64,000 bases of DNA from Ochotona curzoniae. Lineage: Eukaryota > Chordata > Mammalia > Lagomorpha > Ochotonidae. Below are positions 1-12,600 of this stretch, one piece after another. How positions within the stretch are numbered: position 1 is the first letter of the stretch; every line of letters begins with the position of its first letter. The translations under genes were made by a program, and so were the position numbers. The stretch covers positions 36,520,501 to 36,584,500 of the forward strand of contig NW_024466004.1 in the NCBI RefSeq assembly GCF_017591425.1, written 5' to 3'. The notes beneath the pieces were generated by a model. It was not told the DNA's origin and ran no database searches. It worked only from the letters and a program-made list of their open reading frames with translations.

Positions 1-474
1 AGCTTTTAGAGATTATTTTTGCTTAAATAATAATAGTCACACTATCTAGAAATCAGAATATATAAAAAATACATAATAATTTGCTGTCTCAGCTTTGTCT
101 CACGTTTGCTTTTAAAGATCTCATCCGCTTCATGTTCTCTCACTGTAATAACCCCATTCTCATTTTAAACTTCTTTTAAATATATTCCATGTTTTCTGCT
201 TTTATCTGAGATGGGGCTCTTCAGTCTGCGTTGTATTCAAGGTCATCTCTACTTCCTGACCCGCTTTCAGAAGAGCAGCCATATTGAATTTTAGGCATGG
301 AATTGGAGTACTACTAATATTTTGTGTAACACTTTTCTATGAATGAGTGATAAGCATTTCTTTTGAGTAACTCCCTGACTTGACTCTGAGATTTGGATGA
401 AATTTGTTGATTCAACCAGAATCATCCATTACTTACTTCATTGAGTTTTGTAATATAAGGTTTTGTCAAAGCCG

Positions 475-615
475 GAGGCTTGGTCAGCAGAATGAAGTAG
501 CACAGGTCTGAATTTGAACTCTCTCCATAGCTATTAGCTATGCAGTGTTTACACATGAGCTCTTTTCAATATTGTTGCCCTTTTTAGGTGAGATAATTGC
601 CATACTGCAAGTGCA
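475..615 (+). mobile_element. Probable MIR SINE, eroded
   Basis: Scattered agreement with the MIR core, including AGGTCTGAATTTGAACTC, the Ala-Gly-type tRNA-derived head, and a later AGATAATTGCC segment. Heavily diverged. Confidence 0.4.
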
Positions 616-1389
616 GATGGAGTCCAGGACTGATACGTGAACAGATAAAGAGGCTTAATTATCAATTTAGTGATTTTCAGTGAGGCAGTGGTGAAATACT
701 TGGATATTTAGGAAGAAAATGGGCAAGTTAACAAAACTCATAATAGAAAAAATAATACCAGTGTATCGTTATTAAGCAAAGAATCAGTTATGTTTGTTTG
801 AATCCTTTATTTAAAGATGTTATGGTTCGTGTTATGTTTTAGAAAGATTCATCAGTGATGGATTAAAGATAAATTTTAATGACTGATAGTATGCATACAT
901 GAAACATTTCATTCTTCAATAAAAACGAAAAAAGCCCATAGTCTGTGACTGTTGTAGCTACTAATAAGTTTCATGTGGCTCATGAGCACAAGAAATGTGC
1001 CTAGTACAAGTTGAGATATGCATGCTGGAAGTGTAAAATAGATTGGACTTCAAAACTCAGTTTAAAAAAATACAAAATGTCTCATAATTGTTCTATTGAT
1101 TGTGTGTTGGAAAGAGATTATTCCACATATATGCGTAAAAATCTAATTAAACATTTGTTGTGCCTTGCCAGTCTGGCTAATTAGAAAATTTAAGTATGCA
1201 CTATGGCTTGCATTAAATTTCTTTCGGACAGCACTGTTCTAGATCATAATATGTTAAGTCATATTTTCTAATGGCAAATTTTAGTTTCAGTAATATTTCT
1301 TTTTAATTTTTTTTGCCTATTATACTTTCTGTTCCTTATGTTACTAGATTTTATGTCTTATTTCTAGCATTTAATAACTGTAAAGCACT

Positions 1390-1500
1390 TAGAATCATAG
1401 GTTAATAGAATATTAGAGTTGGGAGAGGGTCTTAGAGCTATTATAACTCCCTCTATCAGCAAGAAGCTACTGAGGCTTTTAGGTAAACATAACATATAAG
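1390..1500 (+). mobile_element. Ancient repeat-like segment (MIR/L2-era)
   Basis: ATTAGAGTTGGGAGAGGGTC and CTACTGAGGCTTTTAGG resemble the widespread old mammalian repeat motif 'agagttggaaggga...gaaactgaggc'. The family cannot be fixed by eye. Confidence 0.35.
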
Positions 1501-1615
1501 ATGCAGAGTTATTTAATTGTAGAACTCCACTAAAGCAAAGAAATCCTAGGAGCCTGCTTTTGTAAGGCTCACTAATGTTCCCTACTGTTTAATGATTTAT
1601 TTTCCTTTGGTGTAT

Positions 1616-1817
1616 GCCAGTGGTTCTTAACAGATGTTGATTATGTTTCTCAGGGGACATTTAGGATTAACTGCAGACATTTGGTTGTCCTAAGAAAACA
1701 GGGCACCACTGACATTCTGATGGATCGAGATCAGAGATGCTGCTGAATAATTAAACATAATCCAGAACAAGGAATTATCTAGCCCAGCATCTTGGCAGTG
1801 CTGAAATAAGGAAACCA
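1616..1817 (+). mobile_element. MER5A-type hAT DNA transposon fragment
   Basis: Starts GCCAGTGGTTCTTAAC, followed by TCAGGGGACATTTAGG, ACATTTGGTTGTCCTAA, GATGCTGCTGAATAATTAAA and GAATTATCTAGCCCAGCATC, in MER5A consensus order. A non-autonomous Charlie relative shared across placental mammals. Confidence 0.75.
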
Positions 1818-2337
1818 ATCTCTCATTGTTAAAACTTGATGGTAGTGGCCCATACATGTAAAACTGGTATGTACACAGCGAACAGCTTTGTGGATGCATA
1901 GATAACAGTATTCATAGGTAGCGGTGGTATTAGTTTAGTCATGATTTCTGTTAATGTCACAGCACTGTGAGCACAAAGTTTTGTAGAGGCAGGCAAAGTT
2001 CTGTTTCCTGATTAGTAAATGGAGACAATTCAGGTGGGCAAATCATAAGCCCAGAGGCTAACTAGTGGGAAGGAGAAGCAACAAATCTATTTATGGGTGA
2101 CAGGGGAACATAGTGAAGTGAGACCAAATAAGCAAATTTGTTATCCTAGTCTTGCTGTTTTGATGTATGTTTGCTGATATAGGGTCCATTGCAAAGGTGA
2201 TTTAAGGTAAGATAATTGAAAATGAAAAGTCCCTGATTAGAGAACAGATGAATGCCTGAAGAAGTGTTTCTTGTTGTATGATGGTGGGAGTTTTGTTAGG
2301 TTAGCATTTATTTTATTTCAGAGAAAGATGATTTTTG

Positions 2338-2664
2338 GTTTTTTGTTTTTAAAGAGTCATCTTTATTTTTACTGGAATGACCTATTTACAGAGAAAAGGT
2401 GGGACAGAGAGAAAGATCTTCCAGTTGCTGGTTCCCTCCCCTAGTGGCCGTGATAGCTGGAGCTGAGCCTCTCTGAAACCAGGAACCAAGAGCTTCTTCT
2501 GAGTCTCCCAAGTGGGAGTAGAGTCCCATTCTCTATTGCTTTCCCAAGCAACAAGCAGGGAGCTGGAAAGGAAGTGGAGCAGCTGGGACACAAACTGACA
2601 CCTATATGGGATGTCATCTCATGCAAAGCGAGGATTTAGCCACTTGTGTCATTGCACCAGGCCC
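2338..2664 (-). mobile_element. CSINE, diverged but with perfect TSD
   Basis: Antisense C-repeat: T-rich tail at left, body with CTCCCAAGTGGG and GCAAGCAGGGAGCTGGAAAG, head at right. AGAAAGATGATTTTTG (16 bp) is repeated perfectly at 2322-2337 and 2665-2680. Confidence 0.9.
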
Positions 2665-3089
2665 AGAAAGATGATTTTTGAACACACGCATTCATATTCA
2701 TTCCAAAGGAGGAAAGGATTTAGTCCCTCTTGGGCTAGGACAGGAACTGGACAGTGATAGTAAATTGGAGAATTGAATAAACAATGATAGAAATAACTAT
2801 TTAAAAACTTGAACTTCTAACAATGCAATATATGTGGTATTAACTAAATGCATAATGGGGGAACATTCTGGAATAAGTAAGTATGTACTCTGGGGCTTGT
2901 AAAGCTTTTTAATCCTGGGATTTTACAGAGCATGTCTTTGAACTATTATTAAATCTTCATTTAAATTCTGCCAGTAGGCTGCTTCTAGGATAGAAATATT
3001 TTCAAGCCTTTGAAGTTTGAGAGATGTTTGAAAACTTGAAAAGATTCAGAAGATGATTAGAAACAAGAGTAGAAAAAAAATAAGACATA

Positions 3090-3407
3090 GGGCTGGTGCT
3101 GTGATGTAGCAAGATAAGATGGAGACTTCATAAATCCCATCTTGGAATGCCAGTTTGAGTCCCATTGTTCTGTTTTCTCTGATCAGTTCCTTACTAATGT
3201 GCCTGGCAGGGCATTAGAGGCATATGGGGGCCAAAGATGGAGTTCTTGACTCCTCCTGAATTTGGTCTGGCCTATGTCTGGCTATTACAGCCATTTGAGG
3301 AGTGAACCAATAGATGAAACATTCTCTCTCTCTGTTTCTTCCTTTCCCTCCTTCCCTCCCCCCCCCCCCCGTTACTGTCATTCCAGTGAAAGGTGAGACA
3401 AATCTTT
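3090..3407 (+). mobile_element. CSINE, older copy
   Basis: Head GGGCTGGTGCTGTGATG, body CCATTTGAGGAGTGAACC, CT-rich 3' segment and TTCCAGTGAAA...AAATCTTT tail. The internal pyrimidine tract has become a C12 run. Confidence 0.75.
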
Positions 3408-3879
3408 AGAGAGAAATGGTTATTTGACACATTGTACAAAGCAAAGGCATCTTCTGGCAAGGCTTGTATGGTCAAGAGAACATGGAGTAGATTTGATTGT
3501 TGTGAACAAGATCTTAGGTCAAATTGCTGGACACATGATACCAACATTTTGGAATGAGAAAGGGAGAAATATAACTACAAGATCACTGTAAATCATTCAA
3601 GTATAAATTCTCATCACTTTTCATCCTAGAATGCTTTTCTTCAAAACTTCCTGACAAATGCTTATATAAAACGTAGCAGAAGTATCACTTCTTAGTGATG
3701 CTCTTTTGATTTCCTTCCAAGCAGATATGCTACCCTTTTGTGCTTAACACTTTCTACATACATGAATCTCTTTTACAGCATTGGTCACATAATGTCTATA
3801 GCAAGAGCCTGTAGACATTTTAATTTAGTGTATTTTAAAAAAAAGTAGTAACATTCTCATGATTCAGAAGGCACCCTTT

Positions 3880-4163
3880 TGGGGGCAAGTATTGTGATAC
3901 AGTGGATTAACTCTTTACTTGGAATGTCCATATTCCACTCACAGTACTGATCTCCACTTTTTATGCAGCTTGTTGCTAATGTACACCCTAGGAGGCAGCA
4001 GCTGATGGCTCAAATTTTGGGAGCTTTGCCACTTGCTTGGGAGACCTGGATGGAGTTCTAGGCTGTTCCCTTTGATCTGACCCAGCCCTGGCAGATACAG
4101 GCTTTGATAGGTGAAGCAACAGCTAGATCAACTTTTCTTTCTCATTATGAAATAAACATTCTT
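3880..4163 (+). mobile_element. CSINE, old eroded copy
   Basis: Retains GGGGGCAAGTATTGTGAT head, TGGGAGACCTGGATGGAG, TGGCAGATACAGG and a AAATAAACATTCTT tail; strongly diverged in the middle. Confidence 0.6.
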
Positions 4164-4642
4164 AACAAGTGCCCTTTTCACACCTCTATCTCTCATCTAT
4201 CCTCCCCCCCATAAATTTATAGGGTAACCACATTATTATTATTATTGTTATGAATCTGTCCGATTTATTTTTATGAATAGGCAAGCTGAATATATCATCC
4301 TACCTTGTTATCCAAATTGTATTGTACTATGTTAGTATTCTTTTAAGGTGTGTTCTCTGTCCAGCAGCAATGGACTTGGTACACGGAGTCGATAATGATC
4401 CGTGTGGACTGCTGATTGATGATCAGTAACTGGAGTTTATTAATAGCATCAGACTTTTAAAGACTGAGAGGGTCACAGAGGTATAAGGGAGGAGGGTTTG
4501 AGGAATTTATGAATCAATAGCCAGTGGGAGTTGACTGAGACTATGAGAGTTCCTGCACTTCTGCCTGGAAATAACCCTATTTTTGTTTTGTAAAGTTGGC
4601 CTGCAGATCCAATCAATTGTCCTGCTACAAAAATGATGAATA

Positions 4643-4965
4643 GGGCCCAGCGCGGTGGCGCAAGTGGTTAAGTCCTCACCTTGCATGCCCGGGATCCCAT
4701 ATGGGAACCAGTTCTATCCCAGCAGCCCCGCTTCCCTTCCAGCTCCCTGCCTGTGGCCCGGGAAAGCAGTCGAGGACAGCCCAAGGCTTTGGGACCCTGC
4801 ACCCGCGTGGGAGGCCCAGAAGAGTCTCCTGGCTTTGGATCGGCATGGTATCGGCCATTGCAGTCACTTGGGGAGTGAATCATAGGACGGAAGATCTTCC
4901 TCTCTGTCTCTCCTCTCTGAATATCCGCCTTTCCAATAAAAAAATAATAAAAATAAATCTTTAAA
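4643..4965 (+). mobile_element. CSINE, young copy with 14-bp TSD
   Basis: Near-consensus copy with A-box-like GTGGCGCAAGTGG and B-box-like GGTTC region (GGGAACCAGTTCTATCCC). Tail CCAATAAAAAAATAATAAA. AAAAATGATGAATA flanks it perfectly (4629-4642 and 4966-4979). Confidence 0.95.
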
Positions 4966-5894
4966 AAAAATGATGAATAAATTTTGCATATTGACAAAAT
5001 AGGGCTTTTTTTTGTTTCCCCCTGGGGTCTTTATGATTTACTTCTGTAATTAAGAATTCTTAACCCAGCCCTCAAACCAAGGAAGAGCAGTACTATTAGA
5101 TTAGAATGTGAGCTTTCTCAATGACTTTGACCTTGCCATAAGTAGAGCTTCTTAGGAGAGTAACGAGAAATACTCTTTGGCCCTAGAGCCAATAAGTTGT
5201 CAAAATTATTCACTAGTTGTCAAAAGAGAATATCAGATTTGTTTTCCAGGGAGTAAGGCATTTTCCATCAGCTCTGTGACTTAGTTTTTGAAAATAATTG
5301 TAAAGATGAGCTAGTAGTTTTTAAAAGTAATGCAGATCACAGATGTTCTTTCTGCTGGCAAATCTTGGAATAAATGACAACAAGAAACGACTTTGAAAAC
5401 AAATTACTAAAATTTAGCAGAATCTAAAAAATGATGACAGATTCAAATGAATTCACTTCATAGCTTATGAGATAATATATGTTCCTTCTAGAAACAAATT
5501 ACCTAGCATGTTTCTTTAAAATTTTTGAGCCTCTTAGATGTAAACAAATTGTTTCACATACTAAATGAGATTTATAAAACTGCCAGCTATGTCTTACATT
5601 GAAAATAGCTGTAATTTACTTAAGATTCTATCAAAAACTTTCTTTGTTCTAAGATAAAATAAATAATCACAACTGCAATAGCAAAGATAGATAAGACTGA
5701 AGATGAAAGTAAGTAAGCCATCAGGGACAGGAGTAATCCCTGGCCAACTGTAATAACTGAATTTTTACCTGGCAATTGACAAAGCTCATTTTGAGGTAGA
5801 ATTTAAATTTTTTAAAAATCTTGTATGTTTTTGCAAAGTCTTAAGTCTAGCAGTGGTATGTTAAACAAATGGGGCCTGAGTTTCAGAAGAGAAA

Positions 5895-6030
5895 AAAATC
5901 TAACCTTGGTTCTGCTGCTAAAAAATTGTGGGTTTCATAACCTTGACCTCTGACTCTTCAGTCTTAAATAAGAGAGGGAGGTGACTTGCCTTACATTGTT
6001 AGGATCCTTCTCAGCTACAAAATTATTTTG
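5895..6030 (+). mobile_element. Possible MIR fragment
   Basis: GGTTCTGCTGCTAAAAAATT, CCTTGACCTCTGACTCTTCA and TAAATAAGAGAGG echo the MIR 'cttgggcaagtcac...cctcatctgtaaaatgagg' series. Weak. Confidence 0.35.
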
Positions 6031-6704
6031 ATAAAATGAAGAAAACAAGATTTTTGCGTTCTTAATCATGGCATTTTGCAAAGGTTGAGTGTAATGTAGT
6101 TAATTATAGAATTTGAGATGACTAAAAATTAGAATATAATTTTGAAAGTTTTGATTTAAATATTTACGCTGCTTTTACTATAAAATAAAATGAAATGAGT
6201 AATGGCTTTCAATTAGTCAACTTGGATACCTTGTGAAAGCTTATCCTCTTGTATTTTAAAAACTGATATTTGCTGAGGTTTTTTTTTTCCAGTACTAGAA
6301 AGGTTTATAGCATTTACAGTTAGTATGCTATACCTGTAGATTAGTTGTTATCATGAAAAAAAAATACTTGCTAATTTCAATTTTGTATTCATGTAAAAGT
6401 CTTGACATATGGTCATCATTTCTGCCACTTAAAGTTGTAAAAACAATGATCATTTTAAACCCTGACATCAGTAAAAGAGAACAATTTAGGAGATATTGGT
6501 TTGGGTTATTTATAGCTATATTTCAATTATGAAATTGAAATTTTGATTAATTTAGAACATAACTAAATAAAACTTGGGATTTATATCCTTTCCAAATAAA
6601 TTAGCCAAGATCTTAGAAAAAAGTGACCAATTAAGTAGAATTCCTACAAAATAACAAGCAGACCTCAGCAGGAATGATCTGATATTATCCAGAGATGAAA
6701 TATC

Positions 6705-6972
6705 CAGGATTACAGAGAGAGGTGGAAATCTTCTATCTGCTGGGTCATTCCCCAGATCGCAACTGCTGGGTTGAGCCAGGCTGAAACCAGGAACTAGGGG
6801 CTTCATCTTCACCAACCAGGCCCCAAGTGCTTGGACCAACTGCCGCTGCTTTCCCAGATTCCTTAGCAGGGAACTGGATTAGAAGTGGAGCAGCTGAGAC
6901 TTAGCCAGCGCCCGTATGGCTTTGTGACACTTCTGGTAGAGGCTTAGTCATCTGTACCACAGCTACAGCCCT
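6705..6972 (-). mobile_element. CSINE, old, tail lost
   Basis: Antisense body from TTACAGAGAGAGG to CTACAGCCCTG, with GGTCATTCCCCAGATCGCAA and CAGGGAACTGGATTAGAAGT. The T-rich tail is not recognisable. Confidence 0.7.
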
Positions 6973-7147
6973 GAAACTTTGTTTTGAAAACAAAGTGCCT
7001 GGTTACACACCTGACTTTTCTACTTTAGCTTGACAGAAAGCTCTTGAAAAAGAAAGACTTGCATGTTTAAGTCAATCATATATACTGATGTTCTCTTTGA
7101 AATTGTGTGTTTTTAGCTGTCTTTTTTTCCCCTAATTCTTTATGCAG

Positions 7148-7177
7148 ACTCTCATGAAGGAAAGAAAGTCTTAAATG
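7148..7177 (+). CDS. CYB5R4: CYB5R4 coding microexon (linker before CS domain)
   Basis: This 30-nt exon is flanked by a pyrimidine-rich acceptor ending TATGCAG and a donor GTAAGT. Two bases finish a split codon (probably Tyr), then it reads SHEGKKVLN and gives one base of a Gly codon. It matches the charged linker joining the b5 domain to the CS domain in CYB5R4; the KKVLNG core is the family signature here. At 30 nt it is a microexon, in frame as a unit, so skipping it would remove ten residues without shifting the frame. The full-length L1 lies about 620 bp downstream in the following intron. Confidence 0.88.
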
Positions 7178-7795
7178 GTAAGTTTTAAATATGTAACAAA
7201 AAAGTCATTTATGCTTATGTATAATCTTGTCTCACAAAATTGTATTGGAAGTTTATATTTTTTTATGTGCAAGACTTAATCTACGGGATTAAACAAAACT
7301 TTATACTCCCTCTATTCCAGTTATTGCTCTTAACAACACTCCCTTTCATGACATCTCTAAACTCATTTGTCCTAAGTTCAGCCTGACTACATATAATGTA
7401 TTTCCAGCCTGAGAAATAAGCCTGAACAATCAGCTCCCGGAAGCATATGACATCACTTTCAGTGTTTGCATGTTGTTGCTGCATGGATTATTAACCTTGT
7501 CTTTTTGGCTGAGCACCATTGACTTCCTTAGCTATTCTGAGTGACTTGGTATTATGACTGTACTTGCACTTCCCCAAAACAAGTTTGGTTTGTTGGCTAG
7601 TACTGACTCCTGAAATTGCTGGGCTCCTGGAACTGGATTATATTGATGTTTGTTTAACAATATTGTTTTCCTCATCTACAAACGAAAGTTATAGAAAGGC
7701 AGCAAACAAGCTAAACTGTTAAATGAGTTGCCTCTTCGTAATTAACTAGCAAAAATAGTATATATAATGAACTATTTCTTTTAATTTTTGCAATT

Positions 7796-7803
7796 AATAG
7801 TAC
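7796..7803 (+). repeat. L1 target-site duplication, left copy
   Basis: AATAGTAC directly before the L1 5' end; the right copy is at 13853-13860. At 8 bp it is at the short end for L1 duplications, so chance agreement is not excluded. Confidence 0.6.
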
Positions 7804-8583
7804 TGGCTGAGGGGGCCCCGGGAAGGCGCATCGGATGTCCCTGCGCTGAGGGGACCAGTGCGGCTCGGTGCGCAGAGGTAGCTGGCGAGGGTCTGGAGTC
7901 CCCCACATCCTGCCTGGTGAGTGCTTGAAACCACCAGGACTCTGATCGCCGCACCGAGCGGGCTGGGCGCCCCGCCTGCAGCAGCAGCACCTCCGTAGCG
8001 CAGGTTCAGGTGTCAGGAGAACTCCTGCAACAAACTGACACGGTGCGAACCTGCCGCCGTGAAGTCATTATAACAGGGCGCCCGGGCCACTCCTCCGCTA
8101 AGGGCCTGTGTGGGGGAGCCACACGGGAGCAGGGGCTCTGAACACCCACACACCACGAGTGGTGGATTCACTGCACAAGAGCCACGCCTGCAAAGTGCCT
8201 CACCCACAGTCCCGTGTGTGGGAGACGCACCAGGTGGGCTCTGAAAAACCCTGCAGTCCCTGACACGGAGAACGCAGGGAGAAAGCACATAAAACCTTCT
8301 ACGCACTGCGGATTCCCGTGAAGGGAGCACACCCAGAGAGCGCCTCCATCCCGCCACGCCCTGGGGTGTCACACCTGTAGAAGAGGTGCCCAGAGTGTGC
8401 CTGGAATCCACTGGGCCCCCAAGGTGGTGCTCTACAGCCCCGGGCCCTGAGAACGCACCAACGGTGCCTTGAAAATTACCACGCCCGGCAACACCACGCC
8501 TACAGGCTCCAATCTCTACAGGAAAGCACCTGACAGCCCCTCAACACACGGGTCCATTTGCCTCACCAGAATACACCAACGCA
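7804..8583 (+). promoter_or_regulatory. L1 5' UTR / internal promoter region
   Basis: About 780 bp, GC- and CpG-rich compared with the surrounding AT-rich intron, beginning TGGCTGAGGGGGCCCCGG and running to the ORF1 ATG. Its position makes it the presumed internal RNA polymerase II promoter. No tandem monomers, as in mouse L1, are apparent. Confidence 0.75.
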
Positions 8584-9546
8584 ATGGGAAAAACCACCAG
8601 AAAGAGTTGTGCTCCAGATGAAAGAGCCAGCACCCCACCAAACAAGGGCCAAAAGCCATTATCAATATCGACGATACGAGATGAAGACATGGAAGTGTTA
8701 CCAACAAAGGAATTGATGAAAATAATGCTAAAATCTCTCAGAGACGTGGACACAAAGCTGGAAGACTTCCAGAACCGTATAATCACCGAAATACAACAAA
8801 TCAAAACCAAACTGGATGCCCAAGATAATAAGATTGAAAGCCTCATCAACAGAATAAATGCGGCAGAGGAAAGGATCTCTGAAACAGAAGACACACAAAA
8901 TGAAAGTGCCCAGCGAATTAAACAGCTGGAGACAAACCTCAGCAAAACTAATAAAATGATGCAAGAGATGAAGGATTACCTTAGAAAATTGAATATTCGG
9001 ATCATCGGCCTCCCCGAGGGAGTAGAAAGAGAATCTGGGATGCAAGCAGTGCTCGATGAAATTATACAGGAAAACTTCCAAAACACTTGGAACACGAATC
9101 CACCCCGCATACAGGATGGACAGAGAACTCCCAACAGACATGATCCAAAGAGATCTTCACCCAGACACACGGTGCTCAAGTTCTACTCCAATGAAGACAA
9201 AGAAGGAATCCTGAGACAAGTACGAAGTAGAGAAAAGATCACATACAGGGGAAAACCCATCAGAATCACTGCTGACTTCTCCGAAGAGACCCTACAAGCA
9301 AGGAGAGAATGGACAAAGATCTTCCAAGTCCTGAAACAAAACAACTGTCAACCAAAAATAATCTACCCAGCAAAGATCTCATTTGTATATGAGAACGAAA
9401 TCAGATACTTCAATAGCAAAGAAAAACTAGAAGAATATGTCTACACAAAACCAGCTCTGCAAAGTCTCCTTAGAAATGCGCTAGTCCCGGACAAAAAGGA
9501 GGCAAATCACAAACAAAGTTGGCAAATAAGAAGGTCTCCAAACTAA
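8584..9546 (+). CDS. L1 ORF1p, RNA-binding chaperone
   Basis: 320 residues from an ATG with purine at -3 and G at +4. ORF1p forms trimers that coat L1 RNA and act as a nucleic-acid chaperone. Residues about 40-132 are a heptad-rich coiled coil (DVDTKLEDFQNRIITEI, RINAAEERISETEDTQ). LRKLNIRIIGLPEGVE at about 133-148 opens the RRM domain. The C-terminal domain contains GKPIRITADFSEETLQARRE and YPAKISF, both conserved across mammalian L1s. It is slightly shorter than human ORF1p (338), mainly at the N terminus. No stop or frameshift. Confidence 0.95.
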   Translation: MGKTTRKSCAPDERASTPPNKGQKPLSISTIRDEDMEVLPTKELMKIMLKSLRDVDTKLEDFQNRIITEIQQIKTKLDAQDNKIESLINRINAAEERISETEDTQNESAQRIKQLETNLSKTNKMMQEMKDYLRKLNIRIIGLPEGVERESGMQAVLDEIIQENFQNTWNTNPPRIQDGQRTPNRHDPKRSSPRHTVLKFYSNEDKEGILRQVRSREKITYRGKPIRITADFSEETLQARREWTKIFQVLKQNNCQPKIIYPAKISFVYENEIRYFNSKEKLEEYVYTKPALQSLLRNALVPDKKEANHKQSWQIRRSPN

Positions 9547-9601
9547 AGGCCGCACCAACAAGACAATTACATAGGCAACAACACACACACAACACAATCA
9601 C

Positions 9602-12600
9602 ATGGCAGGGCAAAATTGCAACCTCTCAATTTTAACTCTCAACACAAATGGTCTAAATTCACCAATCAAAAGACAGAGATTAATAGAATGGATCATCAAA
9701 CAAGACCCAACCATCTGTTGCCTACAAGAAACGCATCTAACCAGAAAGGATGCAAAGAAACTGAAAGTGAAGGGATGGAAAAAGATATTTCACGCCAATA
9801 GACGAGAAAAAAAAGCTGGGGTAGCTATCCTAATTTCAGACGAGATAGATTTCATTCTAACCAACATCAAAAGAGACAGGGAAGGCCATTTTATACTGGT
9901 GAAAGGAATGATCCATCAAGAAGCAATCACCATCATTAATGTTTATGCACCGAATCTTAATGCACCTACTTATGTAAAGCAATTACTTACAGACTTAAGG
10001 GAAGACATAGACACCCGCACAATTCTTGTAGGCGATCTCAACACACCTCTAACAACAATGGACCGGTCTACGAAACAAAAACTCAACAAAGAAACAACAG
10101 AGCTCACACAAACAATAGAACAACTGGACTTAGTAGACATATATAGAACTTTTTATCCTAAGGCCACAGACTATACCTTCTTCTCAGCGGTGCATGGCAC
10201 CTTCTCCAGAATCGACCACATGATAGGACATAAAGCGAATCTAAACAACTTCCAAAACATTAGTATCATACCATGTACCCTCTCAGACCACCATGGGATG
10301 AAACTGGAAATCAACAACTCAAAACTCCCCAGGAAGTATAGGCACTCTTGGAAATTGAACAATATGCTATTAAACGAACAATGGGTCAGAGAAGAAATTA
10401 AAGATGAGATCAAAAAATTTATGGAAACCAATGAAAACTCTGATACAACATTCCAAAACTTGTGGGACACCGCCAAAGCAGTGCTACGAGGTAGATTCAT
10501 CGCAATCGGAGCCCATGTCAAGGCCCAAGAAAGACGCCAAATACAGGAACTAACCTCACACCTCCAGGATCTGGAAAAACAGCAGCAGAAGAGTCCCACA
10601 CACAATAGGAAACAAGAAATCATCAAAACAAGGGAGGAGATAAACCAAATAGAAATCAAAAAAACTATACATAAAATCAACAAATCAAAAAGTTGGTTTT
10701 TTGAGAAAATAAACAAAATAGACACTCCACTGGCCCGATTGACCAAAAAAAAACAAGAGAAAGTGAGAATCAATAGCATTAAAGATGAAAAAGGCAACAT
10801 AACAACAGACACTGCAATCATTAAGAAAATAATTAGAAATTACTACAAAGAACTGTACTCCCACAAATTTGAGGACCACCAAGAAATAGAAAAGTTCTTG
10901 GACTCCCACCACTTACCAAAACTCAGTCCGGAGGCAACTGCAGAATTAAATAAACCCATAACCGAGGCAGAGATTGAAACAGTCATCAAAGATCTCCCAA
11001 CGAAAAAAAGCCCAGGCCCAGACGGCTTCACTACAGAATTCTACAAAACATTCCGAACAGAACTAACCCCAATCCTCTACAAGCTCTTCAAAACAATAGA
11101 GGAGGAAGCAACCCTCCCAAACTCATTCTATGAAGCTAACATCACCTTAATCCCAAAACCGGACAGAGAACCATCAGAGAAGGAAAACTACAGACCTATT
11201 TCTCTGATGAACATTGATGCTAAAATTCTCAACAAAATCCTAGCCAATAGAATTCAAAAAATCATCAGACAGATCATTCATCCGGATCAAGTAGGATTCA
11301 TCCCTGGAATGCAGGGATGGTTCAACATTCGGAAATCCATAAATGTTATAAACCACATCCAAAAACTGCAAAACAAGAACCACATAATAGTTTCAATAGA
11401 TGCAGAAAAAGCTTTCGACAAAATCCAACACCTCTTCATGCTAAAAACTCTAGCCAAAGTAGGCATAGATGGGAAAATCCACAACATAATCAAAGCAATT
11501 TATGAAAAACCCAATGCCAGTATCATACTGAATGGAGAAAAGCTAGAACCCTTCCCACTGCGATCTGGAACAAGACAAGGGTGCCCGCTATCACCACTGC
11601 TATTCAACATAGTCCTAGAGGTACTTGCAGAGGCCGTAAGACAAGAAAAAGAAATCAAAGGCATACGTATAGGAAACGAAGAAGTCAAGCTTTCACTATA
11701 TGCAGATGACATAATCCTGTACATAGAAAAACCAGGAGACTCAATACAGAAACTGCTAGAACTTATACGAGAGTTTGGCAGAGTGGCGGGGTACAAAATT
11801 AACGAACGAAAATCAACAGCCATAGTGTACGCAAATAACACCAAGATGGAAGAAGATCTAACCAACAGGATACCATTCAAAATAGCAGAGAGAAGTATGA
11901 AGTATTTGGGAATAAATTTAACCAAAAGCGTAGGAGACCTATTCGAAGAAAACTACAAACTATTTAAAAAGGAAATTGAACAAAACCTCAAAAGATGGAA
12001 TAACATCCCGTGCTCCTGGATAGGCAAAATCAATATCATTAAAATGTCTATACTACCACAAGCAATATACATTTTCAACGCAATTCCAATCAAATTGCCC
12101 AAAACATTCTTCACGGAACTGGATACAATGATTCAAGAGTTCATCTGGAAACACAAAAAACCACGAATAGCTAGAACCATCCTGAAAAATAAGAAGTTAG
12201 CAGGGGGAATCACAATCCCGGACCTCTGGACATACTATAGAGCAGTGGTTATCAAAACAGCCTGGTACTGGCACAAAGACAGAAAGGAAGATCAATGGAA
12301 TAGAATAGAAGCACCAAAAGGGAACCCACACAAATACAGCCAATTAATCTTTGACAAAAAGACCAATGACAACTCAAGCAAGTGGGAAGGCCTCTTTAGT
12401 AAATGTTGTTGGGACAACTGGCTGATAGCCTGTAGAAACAAAAAGATAGACCCACATCTATCACCATACACTAAGATCCAATCTACATGGATAAAAGACC
12501 TAAACCTACATCCAGAAACCTTCAAACTCTTGCAGGAAAATGTAGGAAATACCCTGCAAGACCTAGGAGTAGGTTCCGACTTTCTAAGAAGGACACCAAA

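Larger units (their letters stand above)
4980..7147. other. CYB5R4 intron, mostly unique AT-rich sequence
   Basis: Apart from the possible MIR near 5.9 kb and the old CSINE near 6.7-6.97 kb, no coding segment, splice pair or repeat is recognised. No trace of the preceding CYB5R4 exon. Confidence 0.7.

Noticed and set aside
4655..4997. Recurrent 60-110 residue open frames with similar peptides (GSHMGAGSNP, CLWPGKAVEDGPK) at many places in the window
   Set aside because: They coincide with CSINE copies on either strand. The shared peptide is a translation of the SINE body and not a protein family.
8013..8411. 132-codon antisense open frame in the L1 5' UTR, resembling the idea of primate ORF0
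   Set aside because: It opens with GTG and contains no ATG anywhere, and GC-rich sequence lowers stop frequency. No support for translation.
10171..10821. 216-codon minus-strand frame and several others opposite L1 ORF2
   Set aside because: Shadows of ORF2 coding sequence in the reverse strand, rich in hydrophobic residues because of the A-rich sense strand.
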